Shown here in pieces: positions 34,349 through 44,337 of a stretch of 64,000 bases of DNA (positions are counted from its first letter, which is position 1; each line of letters begins with the position of its first letter). The stretch is taken from positions 52,483-116,482 of the forward strand of contig CAJQUW010003382.1 in NCBI GenBank assembly GCA_907163375.1. The letters are read 5' to 3'. A program made the translations under genes and the position numbers. The stretch is from Prostheceraeus crozeri. Taxonomy: Eukaryota > Platyhelminthes > Polycladida > Euryleptidae. The notes under the pieces are model-generated. The model worked only from the letters and a program-made list of their open reading frames with translations, made no database searches and was not told the DNA's origin.

Positions 34349-34892
34349 CTGAAAATGCTGAGTTGATGGATGGCGTGCGGTAAATTCATCCCTCGGAAAT
34401 TTCATCCCCGGTAAATTCGTCCCTAGGATATTCCATCCCTTGGAAATATTATCCCCGGTAAATTCATCCCTCGGACAATTCAATCTTCGGTTCAGTGGCG
34501 GATCCAGGATTCGACCACAGGGGGGCCCAGCGGCTGATCCTGATTCTGGGGGCTTTTACTTACAGTCATGGTTTCGAAAATACTGTCATTCAACAAAGTA
34601 ATGAAAAATAAAATATTGAAATGATATCAACCTGTACGTTTTAAGACATGTAAAACCGAAAGAAGAAATAGTTATAATTAATGCTTGGTTTAGTCAATTT
34701 GTAAAAAATATAATTCTCTCATATATGTAGGCCACCAGACTTAATGTTAGTAGCCTATGCAAAACGTCACACAATATGTTAATATGAAACGCTCATGTAT
34801 ATTCGTGAAACGCCTATAATTTCTACACATCGTGAATATAGAGTCAAGAAGGAAAAGTTCGTACTTACAGTCTTAGAAGTGAAGGGGTCGGG

Positions 34893-36000
34893 TCACATAG
34901 ATATTCTTGTTTGCTTTCTTGCAAATAATTGTACGACGGCATCAACGGTTTTTTCGCAGTCCATGTCACGATGAATGTAAGCTAATGTCAGACCAGTTAA
35001 GCGCTCTTCTGACATGTTAAATCGCAGATAACTTTTCAAATGTTTCAAGACTGAAAATGTCCTTTCGGCGCTTGCAGATGAAACCGGTAATAAGGCGAAG
35101 ATTTTAAGTAAAGTCTTAATGTTCCAACTAAAGTCTTAATTCACCTTCCAATTCGTCCAAGTTTCCATTTAGATATTCAGAATACAATTCCACAGCAGGA
35201 AGAATATCTTCAAACGCAGTATTAGTTACATTGTTAGGAAGCAGCTTGGAGAGGTGCATCACACTATCAGCATGACCACTAAAACGATCATGCAGTAAGG
35301 AAATCAGTCCATCAAGAAAAGGGTAATATATTCCTCGGCGATAATATTCAATTGGTGTGGTGGATGGTACGTTCGTTCGATGTACCTGCGTTCCAACTGT
35401 TCTCGGAGTTTGTATCGGTCTTGTTGTCAACTTTTCAATCTTTTCGAACAATTCAGAGAAGAACTCTTCATTCCTTCTTGATTTGAGTAAATCTATCACT
35501 GTGTCGACGTGTTGTAGAGCGGAAATCAAGTCATTTGAGGCAGATTGTAATACGCATGCGAGACGTTTGGTTACAGTCATCACTGAGTTCAGCATTACTA
35601 TAGAAACAATAAAATCAACTTTAGTTATTGTGGAATGAATACTGCAAGCATCAGAAGAATATGTACTTCTCTCTTTGCTCATTTTTTGGACTGGTCCACC
35701 AGGATGTTGTAATGCTCGAGCAATGTCGCTTTCTCCTATTCCATTTCCGTCGACCTCGAAACTTTGAGACTTCAATTCTGGCGTTTTGGATGATGACGTC
35801 GAATAAGACGAAGATGTATTTTTCGACTCTCCTTGTATTTCTATTTTAGATGACGAGGACTAACAGGAGAGATTTTGAGATGACAAATTATACGATGACG
35901 TGCTCATAGTATTTTGATTTGTAGAAGTAGCATCCGTTTTCTTCACAGACTCAAAGAAATCAGATATTTTCCTTCGTTTCGTTGGCGGTCTCTCACTCAT
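34893..36000 (-). pseudogene. hAT transposase, internally deleted and broken
   Basis: It begins with MSERPPTKRRKISDFF at 36000, typical of this transposase class. It has an in-frame TAG at 35860-35862 and a conserved ALQHPGG segment. It then jumps directly to the late transposase region (ITKVDFIVSIV, SNDLISALQHVD, TTPIEYYRRGIYYPFLDGL), so the central catalytic part is missing. After a stop at 35128 next to a duplicated ATTAAGACTTTA, the C-terminal dimerisation region resumes in another frame (SSASAERTFS, RLTGLTLAYIHRD) and ends at 34893. It is non-functional. Confidence 0.9.
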
Positions 36001-36473
36001 GTTCACAGTGGACTTTGACTTGCATGTATGTCAACAACAAGCAGCTAAATGTAATATAAGAGAGGGATAGCGTTTCCTTCTTAGTCATTAATCATCTACA
36101 ATCCTCAATAATCATCAATTTTCCTGAAATTTTCGCTTGTGTACTCGTCGTTCTGTGCTTCTCATCGCTGTGCTGTTGGCCTTCATCGTCTACTTCTGGA
36201 ATTATCCCTACGTTCACCGTTCTTTCTAGATTCCTATACCGATAGAGTATTGTTCATCGGTCTCATTCCGTTGTGACTCTGTAGCATTGAATTCTGACGT
36301 CACTAATTGGTGTCCTTACATCAACATAGCTGTTGAAGATCGAGTTAAGTAAACCTATTGAATCGCTTTTTCAACGTTGATTCAGTGGTCGAGTTGATTA
36401 AGGTGCTAATTTGTCGGCAATCCAATCTTGCATCATTTTGGCCTTGGTTCAAATCTTGCCACCTTTCCGAACT

Positions 36474-37239
36474 ATGGATTCGCCATCAAACGTTAGAGAT
36501 AAAGCGACTGGTAAAGATAAGCCGACGACCTTACGTAGCACACGTGCAGGATCTATTTACTGCTGCACATTTCTCAGAATTAAAAACTCTAATTGAGGAA
36601 TCTCGTGTTTCTGTGATAACAACAATTCGAACGGACTTGAGGGAAATGGAAAATGCCTTGTCGGCCCGCATTGTGGCAATTGAAAATTCTATCGAAAATA
36701 TACGTACAAATCATAGTCAGCTTACTTTGGAGGTTGACATGATTAAGCAGGAGATGACAAAAGTACAGAATGACATGTTGAAAAGCGTTGACTTTTGTAT
36801 GGAAGAATTTCAAGGACGATTATCGAGGATGAATAATCTGATATTACGTGGAATTCCGGAGCAGTGTACAGGTTCTGTTGATGAACGAACCAAGTTCGAT
36901 TTGTCTCAAGTTGAACATATTTTTGATGAGCTCGAAGTTTCCAACGCTGGGGTATCTTTGTGCAGGAGGGTTGGTAAACCTCGAAGCAATGGACCTCGGT
37001 TATTGAAGATTAGTGTGAAAGACTTAAGCAAGAAGAATGAAATCATGAAAGTGTCAAAAAACCTTCGCAGTTCTTCAGACTTTAATAGAGTATTTATAAA
37101 CCAAGATCTAACGCCTACTGAGCAAGAACGAAACAGGGTTTTGCGACTTCAGCTGAAGACACGTCGTCAAAATAATGAAGATGTGGTCATCTACCAAGGA
37201 AAGATAGTGAAACGGTCCGACCTACAAAATTTTCGGTAA
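36474..37239 (+). pseudogene. LINE ORF1 protein, one frameshift
   Basis: A start MDSPSNVRDKATGKD at 36474 leads into a Ser/Lys-rich N terminus. The frame changes near 36555, and the rest continues to 37239: a coiled coil (TTIRTDLREMENALSARI and following heptads), an RRM-like start (MNNLILRGIPEQ) and a basic C-terminal domain (RLQLKTRRQN). It would bind the element's RNA. The frameshift makes this copy defective unless it is a sequencing error. Confidence 0.7.
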
Positions 37240-39821
37240 CAGCTTTTAGTAATAGTATTGACAATATTTCAATATTTCTATTCAACTCTCGTTCCCTTCT
37301 GCCAAAATTTGAAGAATTGTGTTCCACAATCAGTACAACTGATTTGATGAGTGACCAACTTTTCAACATCCCAAATTACCGATTCTATCGTCAAGATCGT
37401 AGAAATCGTAAGGGAGGCGGCGTATGTTTATGGGTGAAAGATTGCATACACTCAAATTTGCATATTCCTGTCTTCAGTCCTCCATTATCCTGTGAAGTTT
37501 TATTTGTGAAACTGCAGTTTTCTTTTCATAAAGTTATTTGCTGTATCGCCTATATCCCACCGAGTCTGTGCAGAGACGAGCAACGAAAGATATCTGATAG
37601 CATCTGCAATGAATTAGACTATGTCATGACTGTTGAATCTGACTTTAACGTTATCGTCGCCGGTGATTTCAGCGATTTTCCATGTGCCATTTTTCAGGAA
37701 GAAATGGCTTTAAAGGATAAGGTCAATACCCCAACCCGTGCTAATTCAATTTTGGATAGAATATTCATCGATGCAAAATTGTGTGATTTTTTCGAGGAGT
37801 TTGCTGAGGTAGGTCCTCCGATAAGCAATTCTGACCATAATTCTACCTTTCTACGAGCATCAAAATATTCAGTTGGTGACCTGACTAAAAAAAAATCTTT
37901 TCCTGTGTGGGACTTTCGTGAATCTCATTTAAAGAATTTTGTATCTCGATTGGTCTCGACTGATTTCTCTGTGATTGAAGATGCTGGATCTGTGAATGAT
38001 ATGTGCAACCTTTTCTATCGGCGTCTTTACTATTCTATGAGCGTGATTCCGTACGAAATGGTGACTCTAACATCAAGCGATAAGCCTTGGATTACTCCAC
38101 TTCTTAAACTTCTAATAAATAAGAGGTGGGAGGCCTTCAGACGTCGAGATTGGCCACTTTTCAATCATTTCAAGGACAAAGTAAAAAGCGAAATTATCAA
38201 AGCAAAACGGGCTTGGGCAGATAAGTACAAGCAGAACATCAACGATCTTTGGAAAATTGTGAATGAGGTAAAAAGTTCCCCTGTTTCCGATCCCTTCCTA
38301 CATCTTCGAAATCAGTTTTCGAGCGACAACGAGATACTGCGCGAATTGACCGAAGAGTTTCAGAAAAACTTTAACCATACTTCGGATGTTGAGCTCATGC
38401 CATTTACCGAGGATCATTGGGATTTTGTGATATCTGAGCAGGATGTTTTGAGGGAGCTACTTCGTCTAGATATTGGAAAAGCTTGTGGACCTGACCATAT
38501 TCCAGCGAGACTTTTGAAAGTTGGTGCCGATTTCTTGTACAGACCACTATGCATGTTATTCAATCTCTCCATACGAACAAGAACCTTTCCTGACTCCTTC
38601 AAATCTGCCATTGTACAGCCTATTCCGAAGAAATCTAGGCCAGGATTGAAGGATTTTCGTCCTATTTCACTGCTATCAATCATTGGTAAGATCTTTGAGC
38701 GTCTTGTGCTGCCTGATGTGAAAGATAAATTGGTTCAACTGTATGGTAGCAACCAACATGCATATAGACCTCATGGCTCCACTTCATCAGCTTTGGTTGA
38801 AATTCATAATCTTGTGACTATTTATTTGGACGAGACGCAAACTATGGCTGTTCGCATTACTGCACTGGATATTTCCAAGGCGTTCGATCGACTTCACTTC
38901 AATCGACTTGTGAACTTCCTTGGAACCTCTGGCTTTGACCACGGTCTTCTTCTGTGGTTGAAATCGTATTTGTGTAACAGATGTTTTAAAGTTCGTATCC
39001 ATGGCAACTATGGTTCCTTAGTGTGCACTGATTCCGGTGTACCGCAAGGGTCTGTTTTAGGCCCCTTTCTATTTGCGGCATTTATGTCAACTATTGACTT
39101 CAAGTCGAGCACCGTACAGTGTGTTAAATACGCTGATGATGTTACAATAATTGAGAAAATTCACTCATTATCACAGTATCCGCTACAGACTGATTCAATT
39201 AAAGAAAAGTTTTTTAATGCTGGACTTATGCTAAATTTGAATAAATGTCAGGAACTGTTTGTTCAGAGATCCACTTTGCGAGTTGACCAGATGTTTCCAC
39301 CTATTTTTGCTCGAGTGTCTCGATTATGTATTCTCGGTTTTGTGTTTTCCGACTCTCTGTCTTGGCAAGATCAAATAAGTACCATTTTGAAGAGAGCCGC
39401 GCAAAGACTTTATATAGTGCGTTGTTTAAGATCTGTGCTGAGCAAAAGGGAACTGATTACTGTATATCATGCGATTATAACTTCTCTTTTCCTGTATGGA
39501 AGTCCTACGTATGGTAATTTACCGAAACTCTTGATGGCAAAGCTTGAGAGGTTTCGGAAGAGAGCCCATCGACTAATTTGCGGAATCGATTGTTTTTGTG
39601 ACGCATTTCCTCCATTAACTTCAGTTTTCAAAGAGCATGGACTTCAATTTTTAAAGGTTTGTGAGAAATTTTCAACTCATCCGCTGCATGACATGGTTCC
39701 AGTCCGACTTCCCAATACTGAACACCTTCGGGTTCCTTTCTCATCAACCGCTAGACGCTCGAACGCTTTTTTCCCATGGATTTGTGGTGTAGCAAATGGC
39801 ACGAGCAACGATTTCTTGTGA
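37239..39821 (+). CDS. LINE ORF2: AP-like endonuclease and reverse transcriptase
   Basis: The open frame extends upstream of the first obvious start to include an endonuclease N terminus (FNSRSLLPKFEELC near 37290). Later endonuclease motifs are AGDFSDFP, LDRIFIDAKL and SDHN. The segment that should hold the catalytic Glu (TETWL-type motif) is missing between FEELC and the SDQLFNI block, which suggests a short deletion. The reverse transcriptase has GPDHIPARLL, DFRPISLLS, ALDISKAFDRL, GVPQGSVLGP and YADDV at about 39130. The C-terminal extension is Cys-containing. The RT frame is intact for over 800 codons. The endonuclease is probably inactive. Confidence 0.85.
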   Translation, partial: TAFSNSIDNISIFLFNSRSLLPKFEELCSTISTTDLMSDQLFNIPNYRFYRQDRRNRKGGGVCLWVKDCIHSNLHIPVFSPPLSCEVLFVKLQFSFHKVICCIAYIPPSLCRDEQRKISDSICNELDYVMTVESDFNVIVAGDFSDFPCAIFQEEMALKDKVNTPTRANSILDRIFIDAKLCDFFEEFAEVGPPISNSDHNSTFLRASKYSVGDLTKKKSFPVWDFRESHLKNFVSRLVSTDFSVIEDAGSVNDMCNLFYRRLYYSMSVIPYEMVTLTSSDKPWITPLLKLLINKRWEAFRRRDWPLFNHFKDKVKSEIIKAKRAWADKYKQNINDLWKIVNEVKSSPVSDPFLHLRNQFSSDNEILRELTEEFQKNFNHTSDVELMPFTEDHWDFVISEQDVLRELLRLDIGKACGPDHIPARLLKVGADFLYRPLCMLFNLSIRTRTFPDSFKSAIVQPIPKKSRPGLKDFRPISLLSIIGKIFERLVLPDVKDKLVQLYGSNQHAYRPHGSTSSALVEIHNLVTIYLDETQTMAVRITALDISKAFDRLHFNRLVNFLGTSGFDHGLLLWLKSYLCNRCFKVRIHGNYGSLVCTDSGVPQGSVLGPFLFAAFMSTIDFKSSTVQCVKYADDVTIIEKIHSLSQYPLQTDSIKEKFFNAGLMLNLNKCQELFVQRSTLRVDQMFPPIFARVSRLCILGFVFSDSLSWQDQISTILKRAAQRLYIVRCLRSVLSKRELITVYHAIITSLFLYGSPTYGNLPKLLMAKLERFRKRAHRLICGIDCFCDAFPPLTSVFKEHGLQFLKVCEKFSTHPLHDMVPVRLPNTEHLRVPFSSTARRSNAFFPWICGVANGTSNDFL

Positions 39822-40049
39822 TTTATTTTCATCTTTATTTATTGTGGTCTCTTAAATACTCTTTAACAAATTTTGTTTTTCTTGTGTATTTTTGGTCTGA
39901 TTTTTAATATATCGAATTGGTTATACGTTTATTTTGTGCATGTGTATATCTGACTTATAAATCGAAATGTATGATTTTCATTTACAAAATATAAACGTTT
40001 CTCTCTCTCTCTCTCTACATCTGAATCAGCAGTTCGCAGTCTCGCAAGC

Positions 40050-40093
40050 CATGGAATTCTAGATTCTAGTTAATACATATCTAGAATTCCATG
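40050..40093. repeat. Perfect 14-bp palindrome arms in the hAT 5' region
   Basis: CATGGAATTCTAGA and TCTAGAATTCCATG surround a 16-nt spacer. It is just past the LINE tail, inside the hAT. Confidence 0.8.
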
Positions 40094-41152
40094 CGCAAGC
40101 ATATGCACACAATATTTACAAGTCATTGCAATTGCCAACAAAGAAACCTCTGCGTGTGCAAGCGAATCGCCATTCAATAGTACATCGCTGACGGCGTTGA
40201 AATGTTAAGTCTGATCATGGACTTCTAGATAATAGCACCTGGACATGAAAGTGATGGATGAGAAACGGCCGACTTGGACTTGGCAAGTGGAGGCCAGCGC
40301 TGCTGTAAACGATATCAGTTGTTTCAATCCTCATCCACTCCACACGGCATGCACGACTGTCAAAAATAACTTGATCGATTGAAACTTACAGTAACAACGA
40401 ACGGTGGTGGAGTAGCATTATAGATTGTTGAAACACAGCTTCGCTTTTATTTTATTTCTTTTATCATCTGGAAGTCCATGATCTGATGAAGACAGAAAAT
40501 GCCTTACGTCATCAGATTTCCTTGCATGTTTCTCTCATCAGTCAACATTGATTGATAAATCAAAAAGAGATCGAACACTAACTTAACTGACGGATATTTG
40601 TATTCTGAGTATCACACCCCCGGCCACGGCCGGGTAGGCCCCCCCCTTGAATCCGCCACTGCTTCGGTTTACTATTATTATAGTAATATCATGCCTACTT
40701 AAAGTACTTAAGATGATTGATCATACTAATTAATCATTACAGTTTATGTACGTGTATACAGGGCCCAATATGTGTGTAAATATCACAGCCTTATCAATAT
40801 GTGTGTCTTTATTAGTCATCTGCTATACATAATCTGATAAAAACATTATCTCTCTAAATTGGTATTTTGGTGTCGAAAATATTTGATGAATAATTTAATT
40901 GATCAACTTTCCATGATGAATTCTTTGATATACGCCCTTGTGATTGCATATTACATCATTATGATCATGACATACTTTTTAGTATTAGAGATGAAATTTC
41001 CGAGGGATGAATTTACCGGGGATGAAATTTCCGAGGGATGAATTTACCGGTGACCGATGGACGTAGCAGCTGCAGGACTGCCAGAAATAAATCAGGTGTT
41101 ATCTTACTCTCATTCTCGAAAAGTCCTTCAGAGTCGTCATTTATACGTTATT

Positions 41153-42575
41153 AGTAGTAAGCAAGTGACAAACACTCGACCGGCGCGCCCCCCCCTCTGG
41201 AACGGCAGAGTGTCGTGGTGTGCCGGCCAGGTTGGTTCACGTTCACGAAATGTTCGCTGACTCCCCCCCCCTCTGGAACGACAGAGTGTCGTGGTGGACT
41301 TGGGCGACCGCCAGGATTAGTCTTGAGGCTATAGTGTGTGATGTTTTTCGTGCAATCTGCTGAATGTTGGGTTGTAAAATGGGCTGTTTCGAGTGGAAGG
41401 AGTGGTCGGATGAGAAAACGGAGGCCAGATTCGGATTCGGCGTGAAATTCTGCATCCGTATGGTGAGTTTCAAGTCAATCGGAGAGAAAAATTTTCGCTG
41501 ACGTCCCCCCCCCTCTGGACAGCTTGCTTCGATTTTGGCTTCCAGTGGCCGGATTTTGTCGTGCCATAGCTCGTTTGAAAGCTAAGAGTGAGAAAAATTC
41601 ACTGAAAGAATCGGCTTGTTCCTATCTGTCTTCGTTTAGATGTGAGACGCCATTTAAGATTTTGAGAGATTGACAAAAAACGACAGAGTTAGAATTTGGG
41701 ACGTTTTGGGCTGTAGCTTCAAAACGAAGCATCGGATTGGAAAACGGATTTCAGATTTGGAATCAGCGTGAAATTCTCTATCTGTATGGTGAGTTTCAAG
41801 TCAATCGGCGACAAAAAATTTTCAACATTTTTCGAAAAACGACAGAGTTAGAATTTGGGACGTTTTGGTGTGTAGCGCCCAAACGAAGCATCGGATGGGA
41901 AAACGGAGGCCAGATTCGGATTCAGCGTGAAATTCTGCATCCGTATGGTGAGTTTCAAGTCAATCGGAGAGAAAAATTTTCGCTGACGTCCCCCCCCCTC
42001 TGGACAGCTCGCTTCGATTTTGGCTTCCAGTGGACGGATTTTGTCGTGCCATAGCTCGTTTGAAAGCTAAGAGTGAGAAAAATTCAGTGAAAGAATCGGC
42101 TTGTTCCTATCTGTCTTCGTTTAGATGTGAGACGCCATTTAAGATTTTGGGACATTGGCGAAAAACGACAGAGTTAGAATTTGGGACGTTTTGGGCTCTA
42201 GCTTCAAAACGAAGCATCGGATTGGAAAACGGATTTCAGATTTGGAATCAGCGTGAAATTCTCTATCTGTATGGTGAGTTTCAAGTCAATCGGCGACAAA
42301 AAATTTCGCTGACGTCCCCCCCCCCCCGGCACCGATCTTCCAACTTTGGTTCTAGAGATCGTAGAAAGTCGTGCAATAGCTCGTTTGAAAGCTAAGAGTG
42401 AGAAAAATTCACTGAAAGAATCGGCTTGTTCCTATCTGTCTTCGTTTAGATGTGAGACGCCATTTAAGATTTTGAGAGATTGACGAAAAACGATAGAGTT
42501 AGAATTTGGGACGTTTTGGGCTCTGGCTTCAAACGAAGCATCGGATTGGAAAACGGATTTCAGATTTGCAATCAG
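41153..42575 (-). repeat. Left terminal inverted repeat of Polinton B
   Basis: Tandem-like blocks, each containing GAATTTGGGACGTTTTGG, TCAAGTCAATCGG and a C-run of 7-12 bases (41188, 41265, 41505, 41990, 42316). Read on the minus strand it matches the right terminal repeat of A (6346-6901) and the truncated right repeat of B (62620-62866). ORFs within it are shadows. Confidence 0.85.
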
Positions 42576-42589
42576 CTTGATGTTATTGT

Positions 42590-42638
42590 CCAATGAGGAT
42601 CATCATCCAATGAGAATCAAGCATTTCTTTATAAATAG
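42590..42638 (+). promoter_or_regulatory. Left early-type promoter: two CCAAT boxes and TATA
   Basis: CCAAT at 42590-42594 and 42607-42611 (17 bp apart) is followed by TATAAATAG at 42630-42638. The start-codon exon lies about 100 bp downstream. The same spacing occurs, mirrored, in front of the polymerase gene at the other end. Confidence 0.75.
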
Positions 42639-42732
42639 CGAGCCTTCCACAGTGAGAATCATTCCATCGTTGAATCACACGAGTGACGGACGCATATTTT
42701 CTCTCTCTATTCTATTCTATTATCCAACTAAA

Positions 42733-43508
42733 ATGGTAAGTCGCTACTTCCCTCCCTCTCCTCCCTTGAACGTAAACTTAATACAATCTTTTTTCATTTT
42801 CAGGCATCTACTCCATCTGCTGCACTAGTAGGACAAAATGGCGGTCAAACGTTACAAGGTTCGCTACGGTCAGATCATCTACAACTGAGGCCAGTGGAAG
42901 AAACAACCAAGGTACATAGTCCTACACCGCTACAGCGTAAATTTAAACAAGTCTTGGGTTATGACAATCATAGCGTAGTACTCCAAACGGGAATGCTCCC
43001 TTCCACGGATGTCAAGATAATGCGCAATCAGTATGGGGACTACATACTGATCCCCGTGAGTCCGTACATTCGCCGCCAACTTGATATTATTGAGGAGTAC
43101 GTAACATTAAATATGGACATTCCTACTCCTCTTGCTCAAGAATGGAGGGCTAGAGATGACAAGGATACTCCCTATAGAAAGATTTGGGATGGTAATCACA
43201 TTTGCCTACCGGTATCACATTGGTGTACTTACTATAAGAAGGAGGGAGATAAATCAATACCCATCAGATGTGATGAGCTCGGGGAAGGTACTTGGGATAT
43301 CCTTTTCAAAGTGAATGGGCTATATTATGGTCGGCATAAGGATAATAAAATAGCCTCTCTCTCCATGCATATGGAATCCATCCTATATATTCCAAAACCA
43401 CCCAACGTGGACGACATAATTGATCAAATCCTTAACAGCAGTGGTACGAAGCGCAAGTCGGAGAAGAATGCTGCATCAAAACGCAAATCAAAGAAGGAGA
43501 ATTACTAG
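42733..43508 (+). CDS. Spliced Polinton protein starting from an ATG-only exon (235 aa), function unknown
   Basis: ATG at 42733-42735 (context AAAATGG) is followed directly by GTAAGT. A 68-nt intron (42736-42803) ends TTTTCAG, and exon 2 continues in frame as Ala-Ser-Thr-Pro-Ser through 30 codons that precede the long frame from 42894. The product has a central hydrophobic/aromatic domain (YGDYILIPVSPYIRRQL, ICLPVSHWCTYYKKE, GTWDILFKVNGLYYG) and a Lys-rich tail (RKSEKNAASKRKSKKE) that may be a nuclear localisation signal. I do not recognise a family. It is the first gene of the left transcription unit. Confidence 0.75.
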
Positions 43509-43542
43509 TCCTTTCCTAACTCTACCCTATGACAATTCGCTT

Positions 43543-43668
43543 ATGTGCTTTGAGTGTCGTAGACGTGGTCTTATTAGATACATTTTACTTCTTCGTTGCC
43601 ATCATATCATTTGTGTATTTTGTCGTGAAAAGCATCGATGTAATTCTTCATTTTGTAATATGTTATAG
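43543..43668 (+). CDS. Small RING-like zinc protein (41 aa)
   Basis: The frame starts at an ATG at 43543. It has MCFECRR near the start, then RCHHIICVFC and a final Cys pair, giving C-x2-C...C-H-x3-C-x2-C...C spacing like a minimal RING or treble-clef finger. It lies between the first spliced gene and the acceptor of the exonuclease-like gene, so on the long spliced transcript it would be intronic. A second, longer RING-like protein occurs at 44745. Confidence 0.4.
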   Translation: MCFECRRRGLIRYILLLRCHHIICVFCREKHRCNSSFCNML

Positions 43669-43701
43669 AACGTTTCCTTAGATGTGTAATTTCCGTTTTA
43701 G

Positions 43702-44250
43702 GCTTCTATCATCATTTTTATGGATTGTGAGGGTGAACCTGTACAGGAGCTTAGTGCTATTGCTATGAACAATTGGACATATCAGATTGTTAGTGTCTAT
43801 CATCAACATGCCAACTGCGATCCCAATGTTGATCAATGGGCGAGAAAACACATTCATGGACTTAATCTGAAATATTTGCAAGGCTATGGCTTTTCTTGTG
43901 AGAGTGCTCTTCTTATTGACTTTAAACGATGTTTAGCTGCTTTCAATGTTATACGCATCTTTTGTAATAATCCTGGTAAGGAGAGGAAAGTATTTCCCAA
44001 TCTAATCATTGATGATATTTTGCTCCCGCCTTGGGATAGTAGAGTGAATCAACATTATCATGAAGTCACGAAACGTTTTAAGGATTTGTGTGTTCCTATT
44101 TTGTCTGTTCGTTGTAGTAGCTACGTTCATAACCAATGCTTCTTTCCTCCTTACCTCAACACTGCCAAAGTCCTGTATGGTTATCATTGCTCGCTGTATG
44201 ATAGTTACCAGCTGTATCTATTTTATCTCTTTCAAACCATTGATTTATAA
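43702..44250 (+). CDS. DEDD-type exonuclease-like protein, spliced to the ATG leader
   Basis: The exon begins after an acceptor (CCGTTTTAG at 43701). Its first codons GCT TCT ATC ATC ATT TTT precede MDCEGEPVQELSAIAM in frame. Splicing from the leader ATG at 42733 gives Met-Ala-Ser-Ile-Ile-Ile-Phe before the D-x-E motif, which supplies the hydrophobic beta strand expected just ahead of the first catalytic acid of RNase H-fold exonucleases. A later IIDDILLPPWD may supply another acid. The assignment rests on this motif pattern and is tentative. The gene ends just before an AATAAA at 44273. Confidence 0.6.
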   Translation, partial: ASIIIFMDCEGEPVQELSAIAMNNWTYQIVSVYHQHANCDPNVDQWARKHIHGLNLKYLQGYGFSCESALLIDFKRCLAAFNVIRIFCNNPGKERKVFPNLIIDDILLPPWDSRVNQHYHEVTKRFKDLCVPILSVRCSSYVHNQCFFPPYLNTAKVLYGYHCSLYDSYQLYLFYLFQTIDL

Positions 44251-44272
44251 TGCATGCTTGTTACCGTTATTC

Positions 44273-44278
44273 AATAAA
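44273..44278 (+). terminator. AATAAA closing the left transcription unit
   Basis: It lies 23 bp after the stop of the exonuclease-like gene and before the ATGCAATG element of the next gene. Confidence 0.6.
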
Positions 44279-44337
44279 TGTTACTATGAGAAGAGTTGTT
44301 GTTTTCATGCAATGGATGGGTTAGATAAAGGGCGATC

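Larger units (their letters stand above)
36050..40014 (+). mobile_element. CR1/L2-like non-LTR retrotransposon inserted in the hAT
   Basis: Two reading frames on the plus strand (ORF1 with coiled coil, ORF2 with endonuclease and reverse transcriptase) end in a (TC)n tail at about 40000-40014. The hAT sequence resumes on both sides. The exact 5' boundary is uncertain by some tens of bases, and I could not identify a target duplication. The clade call rests on RT motifs and overall plan only. Confidence 0.8.
34493..40661 (-). mobile_element. hAT element (ZMYM1-like/Zaphod type) with 8-bp target duplication
   Basis: The ends are CAGTGGCGGATCCAGG at 34493 and, inverted, CAGTGGCGGATTCAAGG ending at 40661. 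A perfect 8-bp duplication, CTTCGGTT, flanks them (34485-34492 and 40662-40669), the length expected for hAT. It contains a decayed transposase gene on the minus strand and a LINE inserted upstream of that gene. Confidence 0.95.
34379..41054. mobile_element. MITE-like element, split by a hAT insertion
   Basis: The left arm (34379-34475) reads GGTAAATTCATCCCTCGG and related phrases in tandem. The right arm (40988-41054) is its reverse complement (CCGAGGGATGAATTTACC, twice). Removing the hAT insertion leaves an element of about 500 bp with no coding capacity. The flanking target duplication is not clear. Confidence 0.65.

Noticed and set aside
41737-42395. Two ORFs (105 and 121 aa) with similar sequences
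   Set aside because: They are translations of tandem blocks of the left terminal repeat, including the C-runs. Similarity between them comes from the repeat, not from protein conservation.
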